A stretch of DNA of 64,000 bases from Stenotrophomonas maltophilia (GCA_002387845.1 DGLB01000044.1:12946-76945); one strand, 5' to 3'. Numbered from the stretch's first letter, positions 54,911 to 64,000 are shown. Numbers and translations are program-made. The notes: generated by a model not told the origin, from the letters alone.

Positions 54911-56176
54911 TCAGACCGGGTGCCGGGTCTGCCCCTCGCCACGCACCACGAACCGCTCGACGGTCAGCGCTTCCAGTCCCATCGGCCCATAGGCATGCAG
55001 CCGCGTGGTGGAGATGCCGATCTCGGCCCCCAGGCCCAGTTCTCCCCCATCGGAGAACCGCGAGGAGGCATTCACCATCACCACCGCCGAGCGCAGCGCC
55101 TGCACGAAGCGCTCCGCCGCCGTGGTGTCCTCGGTGACGATCACTTCGGTGTGGTCGGAGCTGTACTGCTGGATGTGGGCCAGCGCCTGCTCCAGATCAT
55201 CGACCACGCGCACGGCGAGAATGAGGTCGAGGTATTCGGCGGCGTAATCGTCCTCGGTGGCCTCGGAGGCCTGCGGCAGCCAGTGTCGCGCACGCGCGTC
55301 GGCGCGCAGCTGCACGCCCCGTTCGGCCAACGCCGCGCCTGCCCGCGGCAGGAAGTCGGCAGCCACGTCCGCATGCACCAGCAGCGTCTCCAGCGAGTTG
55401 CACGCCGCCGGGCGGCTGCACTTGCCATCCACCAGCAGGTCTACCGCGCGCTCCAGGTTCGCGGCGCGATCCACGTACAGATGGCAGACGCCCTTGTAGT
55501 GCTTGATCACCGGCACCCGCGCGTGTTCGGCGACGAAACGGATCAGCCCTTCACCACCACGGGGAATGGCCAGGTCGATGACGTCGTTGAGCTGCAGGAG
55601 TTCCAGCATGGTCTCGCGACGCAGGTCCTCCACCAGGGTCAGGGCGGCATCGGGCACCCCCGCCTCGCGCAACGCGCGCTTGAGCGCGGCAGCAATGGCA
55701 GCGTTGGAGTGGATGGCTTCGGAGCCGCCCCGCAGGATCACGCCGTTGCCGGCCTTGATGCAGAGCGCGGCGGCGTCAGCGGTCACGTTCGGGCGCGCCT
55801 CGTAGATCATCGCGATGACACCCAGCGGCACGCGCACCTTCTGCACGCGGATGCCGTTGGGGCGGATGTCGTCGCGGGTGATCGCGCCGACCGGGTCCGG
55901 GAGATCGGCCACTTCGCGCAGCGCGTTGCTGATGGTCGCCAGGCGTGCGGGGTTGAGGGCAAGGCGGTCAAGCATGGCACTGCCGGTGCCTTTGGCTTCG
56001 GCGGCGGCGAGGTCTTTGGCGTTGGCCGCGAGGATGCGTTCCGCGTCGGTGGCCAGGGCATCGGCCATGGCGTGCAGCAGCGTCGCCTTGGCCTCCGGAG
56101 AGAGCTGCGCCAGCATCTGGGCGGCGCTGCGGCAGGCCAGTGCCTGGGTGCGGATGTCGCTGTCAGCGCTTTCCAT
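54911..56176 (-). CDS. proA: ProA, glutamate-5-semialdehyde dehydrogenase (gamma-glutamyl phosphate reductase)
   Basis: This is the second enzyme of proline synthesis. It reduces gamma-glutamyl phosphate to glutamate semialdehyde with NADPH. The 421-residue protein has the aldehyde-dehydrogenase-like fold, with YEARPNVTADAAALC (about residues 125-139) and the catalytic cysteine in the KCSRPAACNSLE segment. The ATG at 56176 has TGGAG upstream. A GTG at 56230, overlapping the proB stop, is an alternative. It is the last gene of the arg/pro cluster. Confidence 0.95.
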   Translation of the reverse strand: MESADSDIRTQALACRSAAQMLAQLSPEAKATLLHAMADALATDAERILAANAKDLAAAEAKGTGSAMLDRLALNPARLATISNALREVADLPDPVGAITRDDIRPNGIRVQKVRVPLGVIAMIYEARPNVTADAAALCIKAGNGVILRGGSEAIHSNAAIAAALKRALREAGVPDAALTLVEDLRRETMLELLQLNDVIDLAIPRGGEGLIRFVAEHARVPVIKHYKGVCHLYVDRAANLERAVDLLVDGKCSRPAACNSLETLLVHADVAADFLPRAGAALAERGVQLRADARARHWLPQASEATEDDYAAEYLDLILAVRVVDDLEQALAHIQQYSSDHTEVIVTEDTTAAERFVQALRSAVVMVNASSRFSDGGELGLGAEIGISTTRLHAYGPMGLEALTVERFVVRGEGQTRHPV

Positions 56177-56226
56177 TGTCTGTCTCCAGAATGATGCCGG
56201 GTCGGTTGCGGAACGGCCGCCCACCC

Positions 56227-57366
56227 TCACAGCAGCACCAGATCGTCGCGGTGGATCACGTTGCCACCGTAGTTGTAGCCGAGCACGCTTTCAATCTCCC
56301 GCGAATGCCGCCCGGCCACGCGCCGGATGTCACTGGCCGAGTACTGGCTTACGCCGCGGGCCAGATTCACCTCGCCCGCGTCACCGCGCCACCGCACCAG
56401 CACCATGTCGCCGCGGCGGAAATCGCCCTCGGCCGTGGTCACGCCGCCCGGCAGCAACGAGGCCCCCTTCTCGCGCAATGCGCGGGCGGCCCCTTCGTCG
56501 ACCACGATCGCCCCCGCTTCCAGCGGCGCATGCCGCAACCAGTACTTGCGGGCCGCCTCACGGCTCTGCCCGGCATGGATACGGGTACCGAACAGCCGGC
56601 CCTGCGCCAGCGCGCGCACCACATCGGCATCGCGACCATTGAACAGGCAGGTATCAATGCCCACCCTGCCCGCCTTTGCGGCGGCTTCAAGCTTGGTGTG
56701 CATGCCGCCGGTGCCGGCTCCACTGCCCGCCCCGCCGGCCATCGCCAGTACGGTCGTGGTCAACTCAGGCACGTCGTGAATCGGCACCGCCTCCGGATCA
56801 CGGCGCGGATCGGCGCTGTACAGACCGTCGATATCGGTGGCGATGAACAGCACGTCGGCGTCAATCAACGCCGCCACCGTGGCAGCAAGGTTGTCGTTGT
56901 CACCGAGCTTGAGTTCGTCCACCGACACCGTGTCGTTCTCGTTCACCACCGGCAGCGTGCCCAACCGCAGCAGTTCGTTGAGCGTGGCGCGTGCGTTGAG
57001 ATAGCGACGGCGGTTGCGCAGGTCATCGTGGGTCAGCAGCACCTGCGCCACCGGGCGCTCGAAGAAACGCTGCCACAGGCCAATCAGCTGCGCCTGGCCC
57101 AATGCGGCCAGCGCCTGCCGCGCCGCCATCGACGCGCCCGCCTCCAGCGCACGCGGCACGATGGCGCGCCCCGCCGCGACCGCGCCGGAAGACACGATCA
57201 CCACTTCGCGCCCGGCCTGCACATGCGCCGACACGAACTGCGCCAGCCCCAGCGCATGCCGTGGCGACAACCCGCCCCCATCGGCCGCCAGCAGACTGCT
57301 GCCCACCTTGAGCACGGCACGCCGCCATGAGGGCAGCGCTTGTTCGGGAAAAGGCGACGCAGTCAT
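56227..57366 (-). CDS. proB: ProB, glutamate 5-kinase with PUA domain
   Basis: This is the first enzyme of proline synthesis, feedback-inhibited by proline in the family. It has 379 residues: an amino-acid-kinase domain (about 15-260; VLKVGSSLL, VSSGAVAAG, VNENDTVSVDEL, GTGGMHTKLEAA) and a C-terminal PUA domain (about 280-370). I chose the ATG at 57366. A TTG at 57378 in frame is possible; neither has a strong Shine-Dalgarno. It lies 50 bp before proA and 76 bp after argH. Confidence 0.95.
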   Translation of the reverse strand: MTASPFPEQALPSWRRAVLKVGSSLLAADGGGLSPRHALGLAQFVSAHVQAGREVVIVSSGAVAAGRAIVPRALEAGASMAARQALAALGQAQLIGLWQRFFERPVAQVLLTHDDLRNRRRYLNARATLNELLRLGTLPVVNENDTVSVDELKLGDNDNLAATVAALIDADVLFIATDIDGLYSADPRRDPEAVPIHDVPELTTTVLAMAGGAGSGAGTGGMHTKLEAAAKAGRVGIDTCLFNGRDADVVRALAQGRLFGTRIHAGQSREAARKYWLRHAPLEAGAIVVDEGAARALREKGASLLPGGVTTAEGDFRRGDMVLVRWRGDAGEVNLARGVSQYSASDIRRVAGRHSREIESVLGYNYGGNVIHRDDLVLL

Positions 57367-57442
57367 GGCAGCTACCAATAAAGGGGTCAGGTGTAGTTAA
57401 CGGGCCTGCATTGTCACCAGCGGGTCACGCGCGAGGTGGCCA

Positions 57443-58738
57443 TCAGACCAGCGCTGCCCAGCGCGTGCGCAGCTCGTCCAGACGCAGGTCGGCCGCCGCG
57501 CCGGGCGAAACACGCGCGGCCAGGCTGCCTTCGGGCGTGCGACCCTGGCCGGCGGTGTCGGCCGAGGCGGCGGCGGCCTTGTAGGCCTCGCGGAACGGCA
57601 CGCCCGCAACCGCCGCTTCCACGGCCACGTCGGTGGCATACATGCCCGAGTCGATCGCCGCGCGCAGCTTGTCGTCGCGCCACTCCAGGTTGGCCAGCAG
57701 CGCCGGCAGCAGCTCCAGCGCCGGAATGCCGCGGCCGAATCCGTGGAAGATCGCGCCCTTGCTGCTTTGCAGGTCACGGTGGTAGCCGGACGGCAGCGAC
57801 AGCAGCTGCTCGATCTCGGTGCGCGCGGCGGCCACGCTGGCGTGGGTGGCGCGCAGCAGTTCGACCACGTCGGGGTTGCGCTTGTTCGGCATGATCGAGC
57901 TGCCGGTGGTGTACTGCGCCGGCAGCGCCACAAAGCCGAACTCGCCGCTGGTGAACAGCGACAGATCCCAGGCAATGCGACGCAGGTCGAGGGTGGCCCC
58001 GCCGAGGGCCTCCAGTGCAGCCAGCTCGAACTTGCCGCGCGACAGCTGCGCATAGATCGGCGAAATCTGCATGCGCGCAAAGCCCAGCGCTTCGGTGGTG
58101 TGGCTGCGATCCAGCGGCAGGTTGACGCCGTAGCCGGCCGCCGTGCCCAGCGGATTGGCGTCGATCAGGGCGTAGGTGTCGTGCGCGCGGATGGCGTTGT
58201 CGATGAAGGCTTCGGCCCAGCCGGCCCACCACATGCCAGCCGAGGACACCACGGCGCGCTGGATATGGGTGTAACCCGGCAGCGGAATGTCCTTCTCGGC
58301 TTCAGCGCGGTCCAGCGCGACCTTGGCGATCTCGCGGCTCAGTTCGGCCACGCGCAGCAGCTTGTCTTTCAGCCACAAGCGGGTGGCGACCAGGATCTGG
58401 TCATTGCGGCTGCGCCCGGTGTGGATGCGGCGGCCGGCATCACCGAGGCGTTCGGTCAGACGCGCTTCGATCGCCGAATGGCAGTCTTCGAAGCGCTCGT
58501 CGAGGACGAACGCGCCGCTGCGGAAATCCTCGGCGAGGATGTCCAGCTCACGCAGCAGGCCCTCCAGCTCTTCGCTGCTGAGGATGCCGATGTGCTGCAG
58601 GCCCTGCGCGTGCGCCTTGCTGGCGGTCACGTCATACAGGAAGAACTCGCGGTCGAGGATGACGTCATCGCCGGCCAGGAAGGTCTGGATTTTGGCGTCC
58701 ACCGCCACGCCGGGCTTCTGCCACAGAAGGTCTGCCAT
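57443..58738 (-). CDS. argH: ArgH, argininosuccinate lyase
   Basis: This enzyme splits argininosuccinate into arginine and fumarate, the last step of arginine synthesis. It has 431 residues of the fumarase/aspartase superfamily. TGRSRNDQ (about 105-112), PGYTHIQRA (about 151-159) and the SSIMPNKRNPD signature loop (around 270) are present. This is somewhat shorter than E. coli ArgH (457). The ATG at 58738 has TTGGAG upstream, 13 bp after the argC stop. Confidence 0.94.
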   Translation of the reverse strand: MADLLWQKPGVAVDAKIQTFLAGDDVILDREFFLYDVTASKAHAQGLQHIGILSSEELEGLLRELDILAEDFRSGAFVLDERFEDCHSAIEARLTERLGDAGRRIHTGRSRNDQILVATRLWLKDKLLRVAELSREIAKVALDRAEAEKDIPLPGYTHIQRAVVSSAGMWWAGWAEAFIDNAIRAHDTYALIDANPLGTAAGYGVNLPLDRSHTTEALGFARMQISPIYAQLSRGKFELAALEALGGATLDLRRIAWDLSLFTSGEFGFVALPAQYTTGSSIMPNKRNPDVVELLRATHASVAAARTEIEQLLSLPSGYHRDLQSSKGAIFHGFGRGIPALELLPALLANLEWRDDKLRAAIDSGMYATDVAVEAAVAGVPFREAYKAAAASADTAGQGRTPEGSLAARVSPGAAADLRLDELRTRWAALV

Positions 58739-58751
58739 TGTCTTGCTCCAA

Positions 58752-59711
58752 TCAATGCGGAATTGCGGTGAGCTCGTCCAGGCCCAGGGCGAGGTTGAGG
58801 TTCTGCATGGCCTGGGTGGCCGCGCCCTTGAGCAGGTTGTCGAGCGTAGCGACCACGACCACGCGCTTGCCGCCCGGGGCAACGTCGAAGCCACCGATCT
58901 GTACGCCGTGACGGCCGGCGATGCGGCTCACCCAGGGGGCCTGGTCGATCACCTCGACCAGCGGTTCATGCGCATAGAAGGTCTGGTAGCGGGCCAGGAT
59001 CTGCTCGCGGGTCATCACCTCGGTCAGCCACAGGTTGACGGTCATGGTGATGCCACGGAAATGCGGGGCCACATGCGGCATGAACTCCACCGGCACGCGC
59101 AGGTGCGCGGACACTTCGCGCTCGTGCACGTGGTTGGTGAGCGCATACGGCATCAGGTTGTCGGCCAGCAGCTCGGGATTGTTCTTGTCCGACGGCGTGG
59201 TGCCGGCACCGGAGTAGCCGGAGACACCGAAGCATTGCGGCGGACCGGCCAGCTGGGTCAGCAGCGGGCTGATTGCCAGCTGCATGGCGGTGGCGTAGCA
59301 GCCGGGGTTGCTGATGTGCTTCTGGCCGCTGTACTCGCCACGGGTGAGTTCGGGCAGGCCGTAGTACCAGCTGCCTTCAAAGCGGTGGTCTGCGGAGAGG
59401 TCGACGATGACGGTGTCCGGCTTGGCCGCGTCAAGCGCGGCTACGAATGGGGCCGATAGGTTGTTCGGCAGGGCCAGGATCACTGCGTCCATGTGTTTGG
59501 CCGCGACGGCGTCGGCGTCGAGGTTTTCGAAGTGGAGCGCGGCGTTGTCGATTTCGGGATAGTGCTCACCCACGCGTTGGCCGGCCAACTCGCGCGAGGA
59601 CACGAAGCCCAGTTGCAGCTGCGGGTGGGCGGCAATCAGCTTGATCAGCTCGGCCCCGGTGTGGCCACGTGCGCCGACGATGCCAACGCTGAAAGTCTTG
59701 GAAGTGCTCAT
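58752..59711 (-). CDS. argC: ArgC, N-acetyl-gamma-glutamyl-phosphate reductase
   Basis: This is the third step of the acetylated arginine pathway, reducing acetylglutamyl phosphate with NADPH. The 319-residue protein has an N-terminal Rossmann fold (VGIVGARGHTG, 9-19) and the catalytic cysteine C138 in SNPGCYATA. ATG at 59711 follows AAGAGA. It sits between the kinase/synthase and argH in the cluster. Confidence 0.94.
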   Translation of the reverse strand: MSTSKTFSVGIVGARGHTGAELIKLIAAHPQLQLGFVSSRELAGQRVGEHYPEIDNAALHFENLDADAVAAKHMDAVILALPNNLSAPFVAALDAAKPDTVIVDLSADHRFEGSWYYGLPELTRGEYSGQKHISNPGCYATAMQLAISPLLTQLAGPPQCFGVSGYSGAGTTPSDKNNPELLADNLMPYALTNHVHEREVSAHLRVPVEFMPHVAPHFRGITMTVNLWLTEVMTREQILARYQTFYAHEPLVEVIDQAPWVSRIAGRHGVQIGGFDVAPGGKRVVVVATLDNLLKGAATQAMQNLNLALGLDELTAIPH

Positions 59712-59725
59712 GCGGTTCTCTTCAC

Positions 59726-61054
59726 TCAGCCCAGCAGGCTGGGGGTACGGGCAGCGCAGTGGTCGACGTAGCTGCGGATACGCTCGAAGCCGTCCGCGCC
59801 AAACCAGAACACCTTCCAGTGATCCTGTTTGTAGCAGCCGTCGGATTCGGCGTAATAGAAGTGGTTGATCGGGTTGCCGTGGCGCGAGCGCCAGAACAGC
59901 TGCGGGGTTTCTTCCAGCATCACGTTCCACACCGCGCGGCCGAGGCCCTCGCCCTGCGCGTCATCGAGCACGGCGAACTTGTCCAGGTACACGCCCTCGG
60001 CCTCGTCGGTGAGGATGACCGCGGCGCGATAGTTCTCGCTGACGTAGGCGCGCAGCAGCCTGGTCTTGTCGAAGTAGTCCGGCACCAGGGTGCGGCCGAA
60101 GCTGGATTCGATCAGGCCCTTCAGGCGCGGCAGGTCCAGCTCGCTCCAGGCGGTTGCGCGCAGCACCTTTTCGCCCTTGCGCACCAGCGTGCCCGAGCCC
60201 TTGTGGGTGAACAGTTCCTTGGCCAGATCCGCCGGGCGGGTGATCGATACCGACGACTCCAGCGGCAGGCGGTCGAGCAGGTCTTTGATCTGTTCGATCT
60301 TGACCTTCATGCCACCGTGGATCCACGGCTGGGCGATCAGGTGGTCGTACTCGGTGGACAGGTTGATCGAATCAATCACCTTGCCCTCTTCGTCGAGCAG
60401 ACCGCCGGTGCCGGTGAGGAAGATGATCTTGTACGGCTGCAGTTCCTGCACCAGCTCGTTGGCGGCAAAGTCTGCGTTGACGTTGAGGATCTGCCCGCAG
60501 CGGGTTTCGCCCAGGCTGGTGATGACCGGAATGGAACCGGCGCGCAGGCTGGCTTCAATCGGCGCGAGGTTGACCTTCTTCACCTCGCCGACCAGACCAT
60601 AGGTGGCCTGGTCCAGGTACTCGGCCTCGAACACACCACCAGTGATCGAGGTCGCGCGCGCACCGTTCTGCTGCAGCGCTTCCACCAGCTGCAGGTTTGA
60701 CTGCTGGAACACCCGGCGCACGATGGCCAGGCCTTCCGGCGAGGTCACGCGCAGGCCGTTGACGGTTTCCTTGACGATGCCGGCGGCCGACAGCTCGGCA
60801 TCCAGCTGCGGGCCCGCGCCGTGCAGCACGATCGGGGTCAGGCCGACTTCCTGCAGGAACGACAGCGAGGAGGTCAGCGCGTCGAGGTCGTCGCGCAGCA
60901 CCGCGCCGCCGACCTTGACCACGGCGAAGCGCTTGGCGTCCAGCTGCGAAAAGCGCTTCAGGTACTGGCTGATCTCCTTCGCGCTGGCCATGCTGGACAG
61001 CAGGCGCACGATGGTCTGGCGGGTCTGGCGGTGGGGCTGGAGTGCAGGAGACAT
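59726..61054 (-). CDS. argB: Bifunctional N-acetylglutamate synthase/kinase (fused ArgA/ArgB)
   Basis: One protein carries the first two steps of arginine synthesis. The 442-residue chain has an amino-acid-kinase domain (about 20-285; VVKVGGAVL, LHGAGPQLD, GTGGLLDEEG) followed by a GNAT acetyltransferase domain (about 290-442; AQGEGLGRA is the acetyl-CoA binding motif). This layout matches the Xanthomonas NAGS/K enzymes, whose synthase part resembles vertebrate NAGS more than E. coli ArgA. I prefer the ATG at 61054 by length; the frame opens at 61123, just after argE. Confidence 0.92.
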   Translation of the reverse strand: MSPALQPHRQTRQTIVRLLSSMASAKEISQYLKRFSQLDAKRFAVVKVGGAVLRDDLDALTSSLSFLQEVGLTPIVLHGAGPQLDAELSAAGIVKETVNGLRVTSPEGLAIVRRVFQQSNLQLVEALQQNGARATSITGGVFEAEYLDQATYGLVGEVKKVNLAPIEASLRAGSIPVITSLGETRCGQILNVNADFAANELVQELQPYKIIFLTGTGGLLDEEGKVIDSINLSTEYDHLIAQPWIHGGMKVKIEQIKDLLDRLPLESSVSITRPADLAKELFTHKGSGTLVRKGEKVLRATAWSELDLPRLKGLIESSFGRTLVPDYFDKTRLLRAYVSENYRAAVILTDEAEGVYLDKFAVLDDAQGEGLGRAVWNVMLEETPQLFWRSRHGNPINHFYYAESDGCYKQDHWKVFWFGADGFERIRSYVDHCAARTPSLLG

Positions 61055-61126
61055 TTCGGTTTCGTCACAAGCGGCCGCAGCCGCAGGAAGGGGGAACGTC
61101 GCGGCAGGCTGCGACGCGGTCATCAA

Positions 61127-62215
61127 TCAGGCACCGGCGGCAATGATGCGGTGCACGGAATCGGTGTAACGCTGCAACTGCTCCAGCGTCACGAATTCAT
61201 CAGCGGTGTGGGCCTGGGCGATGTCGCCCGGGCCATACACCATCGTGGTGTAGCCACCGGCTGAGAACAGCGAGGCTTCGGTCCAGAAGTCCACCGCGTT
61301 GCCAATCGGAAGTTCCAATGCGTCGGCGACGTCGCGCGCCAGCAGGCGGCGATGTTCGGCTTCGGCGATGTCACCGGCCGGCAGGCTGGGGCCACGGAAG
61401 GTTTCGGTGAACAGCGCCGCTTCCGGTTCGGCGAAGCCGGCGAAGGTGGCCAGCAGCGCGTCGATGTCCATCGACGGCAGCGGGCGGAAGCCAAAGCGAA
61501 GCTCGGCGGCCGGGGCAATCATGTTGGCTTTGATGCCGCCTTCGACGCGACCGATGTTGAAACGCAGGCCGGTCAGCCCGCCAAAGCGCGCGTGGGCCAG
61601 CGATTCCACGTGGTCGAGCGCGCGGTTGCCCCAGCGCATGGCCTGGTGCAGTGCACTGGCGGCGGCATCCTGCTTGCCGGACGCATGCCCTGCCCGCCCG
61701 GCGAACTGCATCAGCACCGAGCTGATGCCACGATGGGCGAGTACGGCTTCGCTCATGGTCGGTTCGGCCACCAGCACGGCTTCGTACGCAATGCCACGGG
61801 CCAGGAACGCGGCGATGCAGCGCGGGTCGTTGGCTTCTTCATCGCTGGAGAACAGGAACGCGGCATCGCCATCGCTGGCATTGGCCGCGGCCACCAGCGC
61901 CGCCGCCGCGCCCTTGATGTCACACACGCCCAGGCCGATCACCCGGTCTTCGGTACGCCGCATCACGTGCGGGTCGGCGCTCCAGTGCGGGGAATCGGGC
62001 ACGGTATCCAAATGCACGTTGAACAGGTACTTCGGCGTACCGCGCACCGCATACAGGCTGACCGCACCGGCACCATGGTCGATCACCTCGACGTTGAACC
62101 CGGGCAGGTTCGCACGCAGGTAATCGAAGATGCCCCCGGTGGTGATCGCACGCGGCGGATTGCGGGTGTCAAATGACACCAGGGCCTGGAGATGCGAGAT
62201 CGTCTGTTCAAGCAT
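61127..62215 (-). CDS. argE: ArgE', N-acetylcitrulline deacetylase
   Basis: This is a zinc-dependent M20/ArgE-family deacetylase of 362 residues. Metal ligands are H68 and D70 (NVHLDT), with E126 as general base and E127 as the next ligand (SSDEEAND). In this pathway the carbamoyltransferase acts on acetylornithine, so the substrate is expected to be N-acetylcitrulline, as shown for Xanthomonas. This is inferred from the neighbouring argF' gene. It is preceded by a 116-bp gap with a strong hairpin. Confidence 0.9.
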   Translation of the reverse strand: MLEQTISHLQALVSFDTRNPPRAITTGGIFDYLRANLPGFNVEVIDHGAGAVSLYAVRGTPKYLFNVHLDTVPDSPHWSADPHVMRRTEDRVIGLGVCDIKGAAAALVAAANASDGDAAFLFSSDEEANDPRCIAAFLARGIAYEAVLVAEPTMSEAVLAHRGISSVLMQFAGRAGHASGKQDAAASALHQAMRWGNRALDHVESLAHARFGGLTGLRFNIGRVEGGIKANMIAPAAELRFGFRPLPSMDIDALLATFAGFAEPEAALFTETFRGPSLPAGDIAEAEHRRLLARDVADALELPIGNAVDFWTEASLFSAGGYTTMVYGPGDIAQAHTADEFVTLEQLQRYTDSVHRIIAAGA

Positions 62216-62260
62216 GAATCAAAGATCCTTCAGTACAACGTGTACCCGGCTGGAGGAAAG

Positions 62261-62281
62261 CCCCCTTGATGTTCAAGGGGG
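62261..62281 (-). other. Stem-loop between argG and argE
   Basis: There is a perfect 9-bp stem (CCCCCTTGA / TCAAGGGGG) with a 3-nt loop in the 116-bp gap between the argG stop and the argE start. No long T-run follows in the direction of transcription. It could reduce read-through or stabilise one mRNA segment. Confidence 0.45.
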
Positions 62282-62331
62282 CGCGCCAACGGCGCGGGGA
62301 TTAGGTGGAATGCGTGGGCAAGTCAATCGCG

Positions 62332-63528
62332 TCAGCGATTGACTTGCGCAAAGAGCGTGCTGCTCATGCCAAAGAGTTTGATGAAGCCTTCGGCCTCTTC
62401 CACGCCCCAGTCCGCCGACTGCGCATAGGTCGCGCCCTTGGTGTTGAGCAGGTGCGGCGACTTCACCGCCACGGCATCCACACGGCCGCCACGGGTTTCC
62501 AGCACCACTTCGCCGTTGACCTTGGCCTGCGAGGACTTCAGGAAGGCCTCGATGTCGGTCTTCAGCGGGTCGTGGTAGAAGCCTTCGTACACCAGCTCCA
62601 CCCACTTGCGCGCCACGTCCGGCTTGAAGCGGTTCTGCTGCTTGGTCAGCACGGCGTCTTCCAGCGCGCGGTGCGCGGCCAGCAGCGAGACCAGGCCCGG
62701 GGCTTCGAACACGATGCGGCCCTTCAGGCCGATCACGGTGTCGCCGGTGTACACGCCACGACCCACGCCGTACGGGGCAAACAGCTTGTTGAGCTGGGCC
62801 AGGATCTGCTCGCCCGGCAGCGCCTTGCCATTCAGTTCCACGGCTTCGCCTTCGACGAACTTCAGGGTGACCTGCAGCGCTTCGGTCGGCCACTGGTCAC
62901 GCGGGGCACACCAGCCGCGTGCGCCTTCGCCCGGGGCTTCCCAACGATCGATCTCGCCGCCGGACATGGTGACGCCCAGCAGGTTCTCGTTGATGGTGTA
63001 GGCCTGCTGCTTGGCACGCACGCCGAAGCCACGCTCTTCCAGGTACTTCTGCTCGTAGGCGCGGGTCTGGGTGTGTTCCTTCTGGATTTCACGGATCGGC
63101 GCGACGATCTGGTAGTCGCCCAGCGCCTTCACCGCCAGGTCGAAACGCACCTGGTCGTTGCCCATGCCGGTGCAGCCGTGGGCGATGATGTTGGTGCCCA
63201 GTTCGGCAGCGCGCTTGAGCGCGGCGTCAACGATCAGGTAACGGTCCGACACCAGCAGCGGGTACTGGCCCTGGTAGCCTTCGCCGGCCCACACGAACGG
63301 CTTGACGAAGCCCTTCCAGATGGCCGGGCCACCGTCGACGGTGACGTGGCTGGTCACGCCCAGTTCGGCGGCGCGCTTTTCGATGAAATCGCGCTCTTCG
63401 TCATCCACGCCGCCGGTGTCGGCGAACACGGTGTGTACGTTGTAGCCGCGCTCCTGCAGGTAAGGCACGCAGAAGCTGGTGTCGAGTCCGCCGGAGAAAG
63501 CCAGGACGATGTCTTTGTTGGTGGTCAT
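62332..63528 (-). CDS. argG: ArgG, argininosuccinate synthase
   Basis: This enzyme condenses citrulline and aspartate with ATP. The 398-residue protein has the N-type ATP pyrophosphatase P-loop SGGLDTS (12-18), the HGCTGMGNDQVRF block (around 115-127), and a conserved tetramerisation tail. The ATG at 63528 is chosen; the open frame extends to 63651 but would overlap argF'. It stands second in the visible cluster, 47 bp after argF'. Confidence 0.95.
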   Translation of the reverse strand: MTTNKDIVLAFSGGLDTSFCVPYLQERGYNVHTVFADTGGVDDEERDFIEKRAAELGVTSHVTVDGGPAIWKGFVKPFVWAGEGYQGQYPLLVSDRYLIVDAALKRAAELGTNIIAHGCTGMGNDQVRFDLAVKALGDYQIVAPIREIQKEHTQTRAYEQKYLEERGFGVRAKQQAYTINENLLGVTMSGGEIDRWEAPGEGARGWCAPRDQWPTEALQVTLKFVEGEAVELNGKALPGEQILAQLNKLFAPYGVGRGVYTGDTVIGLKGRIVFEAPGLVSLLAAHRALEDAVLTKQQNRFKPDVARKWVELVYEGFYHDPLKTDIEAFLKSSQAKVNGEVVLETRGGRVDAVAVKSPHLLNTKGATYAQSADWGVEEAEGFIKLFGMSSTLFAQVNR

Positions 63529-63575
63529 GGGGGTGAAGTCCGGTTGCGTTGTATGGGGGTGATTTCGGGAATGGA

Positions 63576-64000
63576 TCAACGACCGGCGACGGCCGCCATG
63601 ATCGCCTTCTGCACGTGCAGACGGTTCTCGGCTTCGTTGATGGCAATGCACTGCGGCGAATCCATCACGCCGTCGGTGGCCTTGACGTTGCGACGCAGCG
63701 GCAGGCAGTGGCTGAACACCCCGTTGTTGGTGAGCGCCATCTTGCGTTCGTCCACAATGAAGTGCTTGTACTGGTCGCGGATCGGCTTTTCCGGCTCCCA
63801 GTTGCCGAAGAACGGCAGCGCGCCCCAGCTCTTGGCGTAGACCACGTCGGCACCGGCGTAGGCGCTGTCGATGTCATGGCTGATCTTCAGCGAACCGCCG
63901 TTCTCGGCCACGTTCTGCTCGGCCCAGCCCATGTAGCGCTCGTCCAGGATGTAGTCGGCGGTGGGGCACAGCAGGGTGACGTCCATGCCCATGCGGGTGG
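63576..64000 (-). CDS. argF': ArgF', N-acetylornithine carbamoyltransferase (C-terminal part)
   Basis: Only the C-terminal ~141 residues are in the window; the start lies beyond base 64000. The fragment has the second (ornithine-side) domain. The AKSWGALPFF loop, HCLPLRRNVKATDGVMDSP and the tail NEAENRLHVQKAIMAA match the acetylornithine-specific enzymes of Xanthomonas and Bacteroides rather than classical ornithine carbamoyltransferase. It opens the arginine cluster. Confidence 0.92.
   Translation of the reverse strand, partial: TRMGMDVTLLCPTADYILDERYMGWAEQNVAENGGSLKISHDIDSAYAGADVVYAKSWGALPFFGNWEPEKPIRDQYKHFIVDERKMALTNNGVFSHCLPLRRNVKATDGVMDSPQCIAINEAENRLHVQKAIMAAVAGR

Noticed and set aside
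61055..61126. Longer N terminus for the acetylglutamate kinase/synthase from 61123
   Set aside because: The added residues are Ala/Pro-rich and not typical, and the length from 61054 fits the Xanthomonas enzymes better. It remains possible because neither start has a strong ribosome-binding site.

Overview
The window is chromosomal DNA of a high-GC gammaproteobacterium of the Xanthomonadaceae, most likely Stenotrophomonas or a close relative. The evidence is the arginine cluster with an acetylornithine-type carbamoyltransferase and a fused acetylglutamate kinase/synthase, a hms/pga-type PNAG operon, a CRP/Clp-type operator, and many short GTAG-headed palindromes like the SMAG repeats described in Stenotrophomonas maltophilia.

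Layout. 1-2350 holds the end of a cytochrome c maturation operon (ccmF-ccmG-ccmH-ccmI). 2375-4838 holds an Lrp/AsnC regulator, a glutathione S-transferase-like protein and a MetX-family acyltransferase. 4857-31528 (minus strand) is a nearly gapless run of twelve genes of about 26.7 kb. In transcription order it encodes one Ig-like protein, five paralogous large proteins whose N-terminal halves look like clostridial P47/OrfX (TULIP) proteins, one full-length RHS protein, two small free-standing RHS-core/tail proteins, and three more Ig-like proteins. Divergent from it, 31913-38036 encodes a secreted protein with three GRxHxG repeats and a second full-length RHS protein. A SymE-like gene (38103-38354) follows. 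39004-45501 is the cytochrome bd module: cydDC on the minus strand and cydABX on the plus strand, with an FNR-type box between them. Two identical tRNA-Pro(CGG) genes, each with its own promoter and terminator, lie at 45556-45818. They are followed by an MFS transporter (45932-47143), the PNAG operon pgaABCD (47624-53335) behind a near-perfect CRP/Clp box, and a DUF937-OmpA hybrid protein. 54911-64000 (minus strand) is the arginine/proline cluster argF'-argG-argE-argAB-argC-argH-proB-proA, with argF' cut by the window edge.

The most unusual region is 4857-38354. I read it as an accessory toxin- or surface-complex-like locus: possible lipid-binding TULIP proteins, Ig-like structural proteins, and RHS shells with exchangeable tails. 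It contains no transposase, integrase, secretion apparatus, TcA/TcB, VgrG or PAAR gene. I recognise no enzymatic toxin domain or immunity gene. The P47/TULIP assignment is pattern recognition from sequence and has not been verified by a search. The housekeeping regions are conventional. Their points of interest are regulatory sites and the way GTAG palindromes supply the stop codons of several genes.
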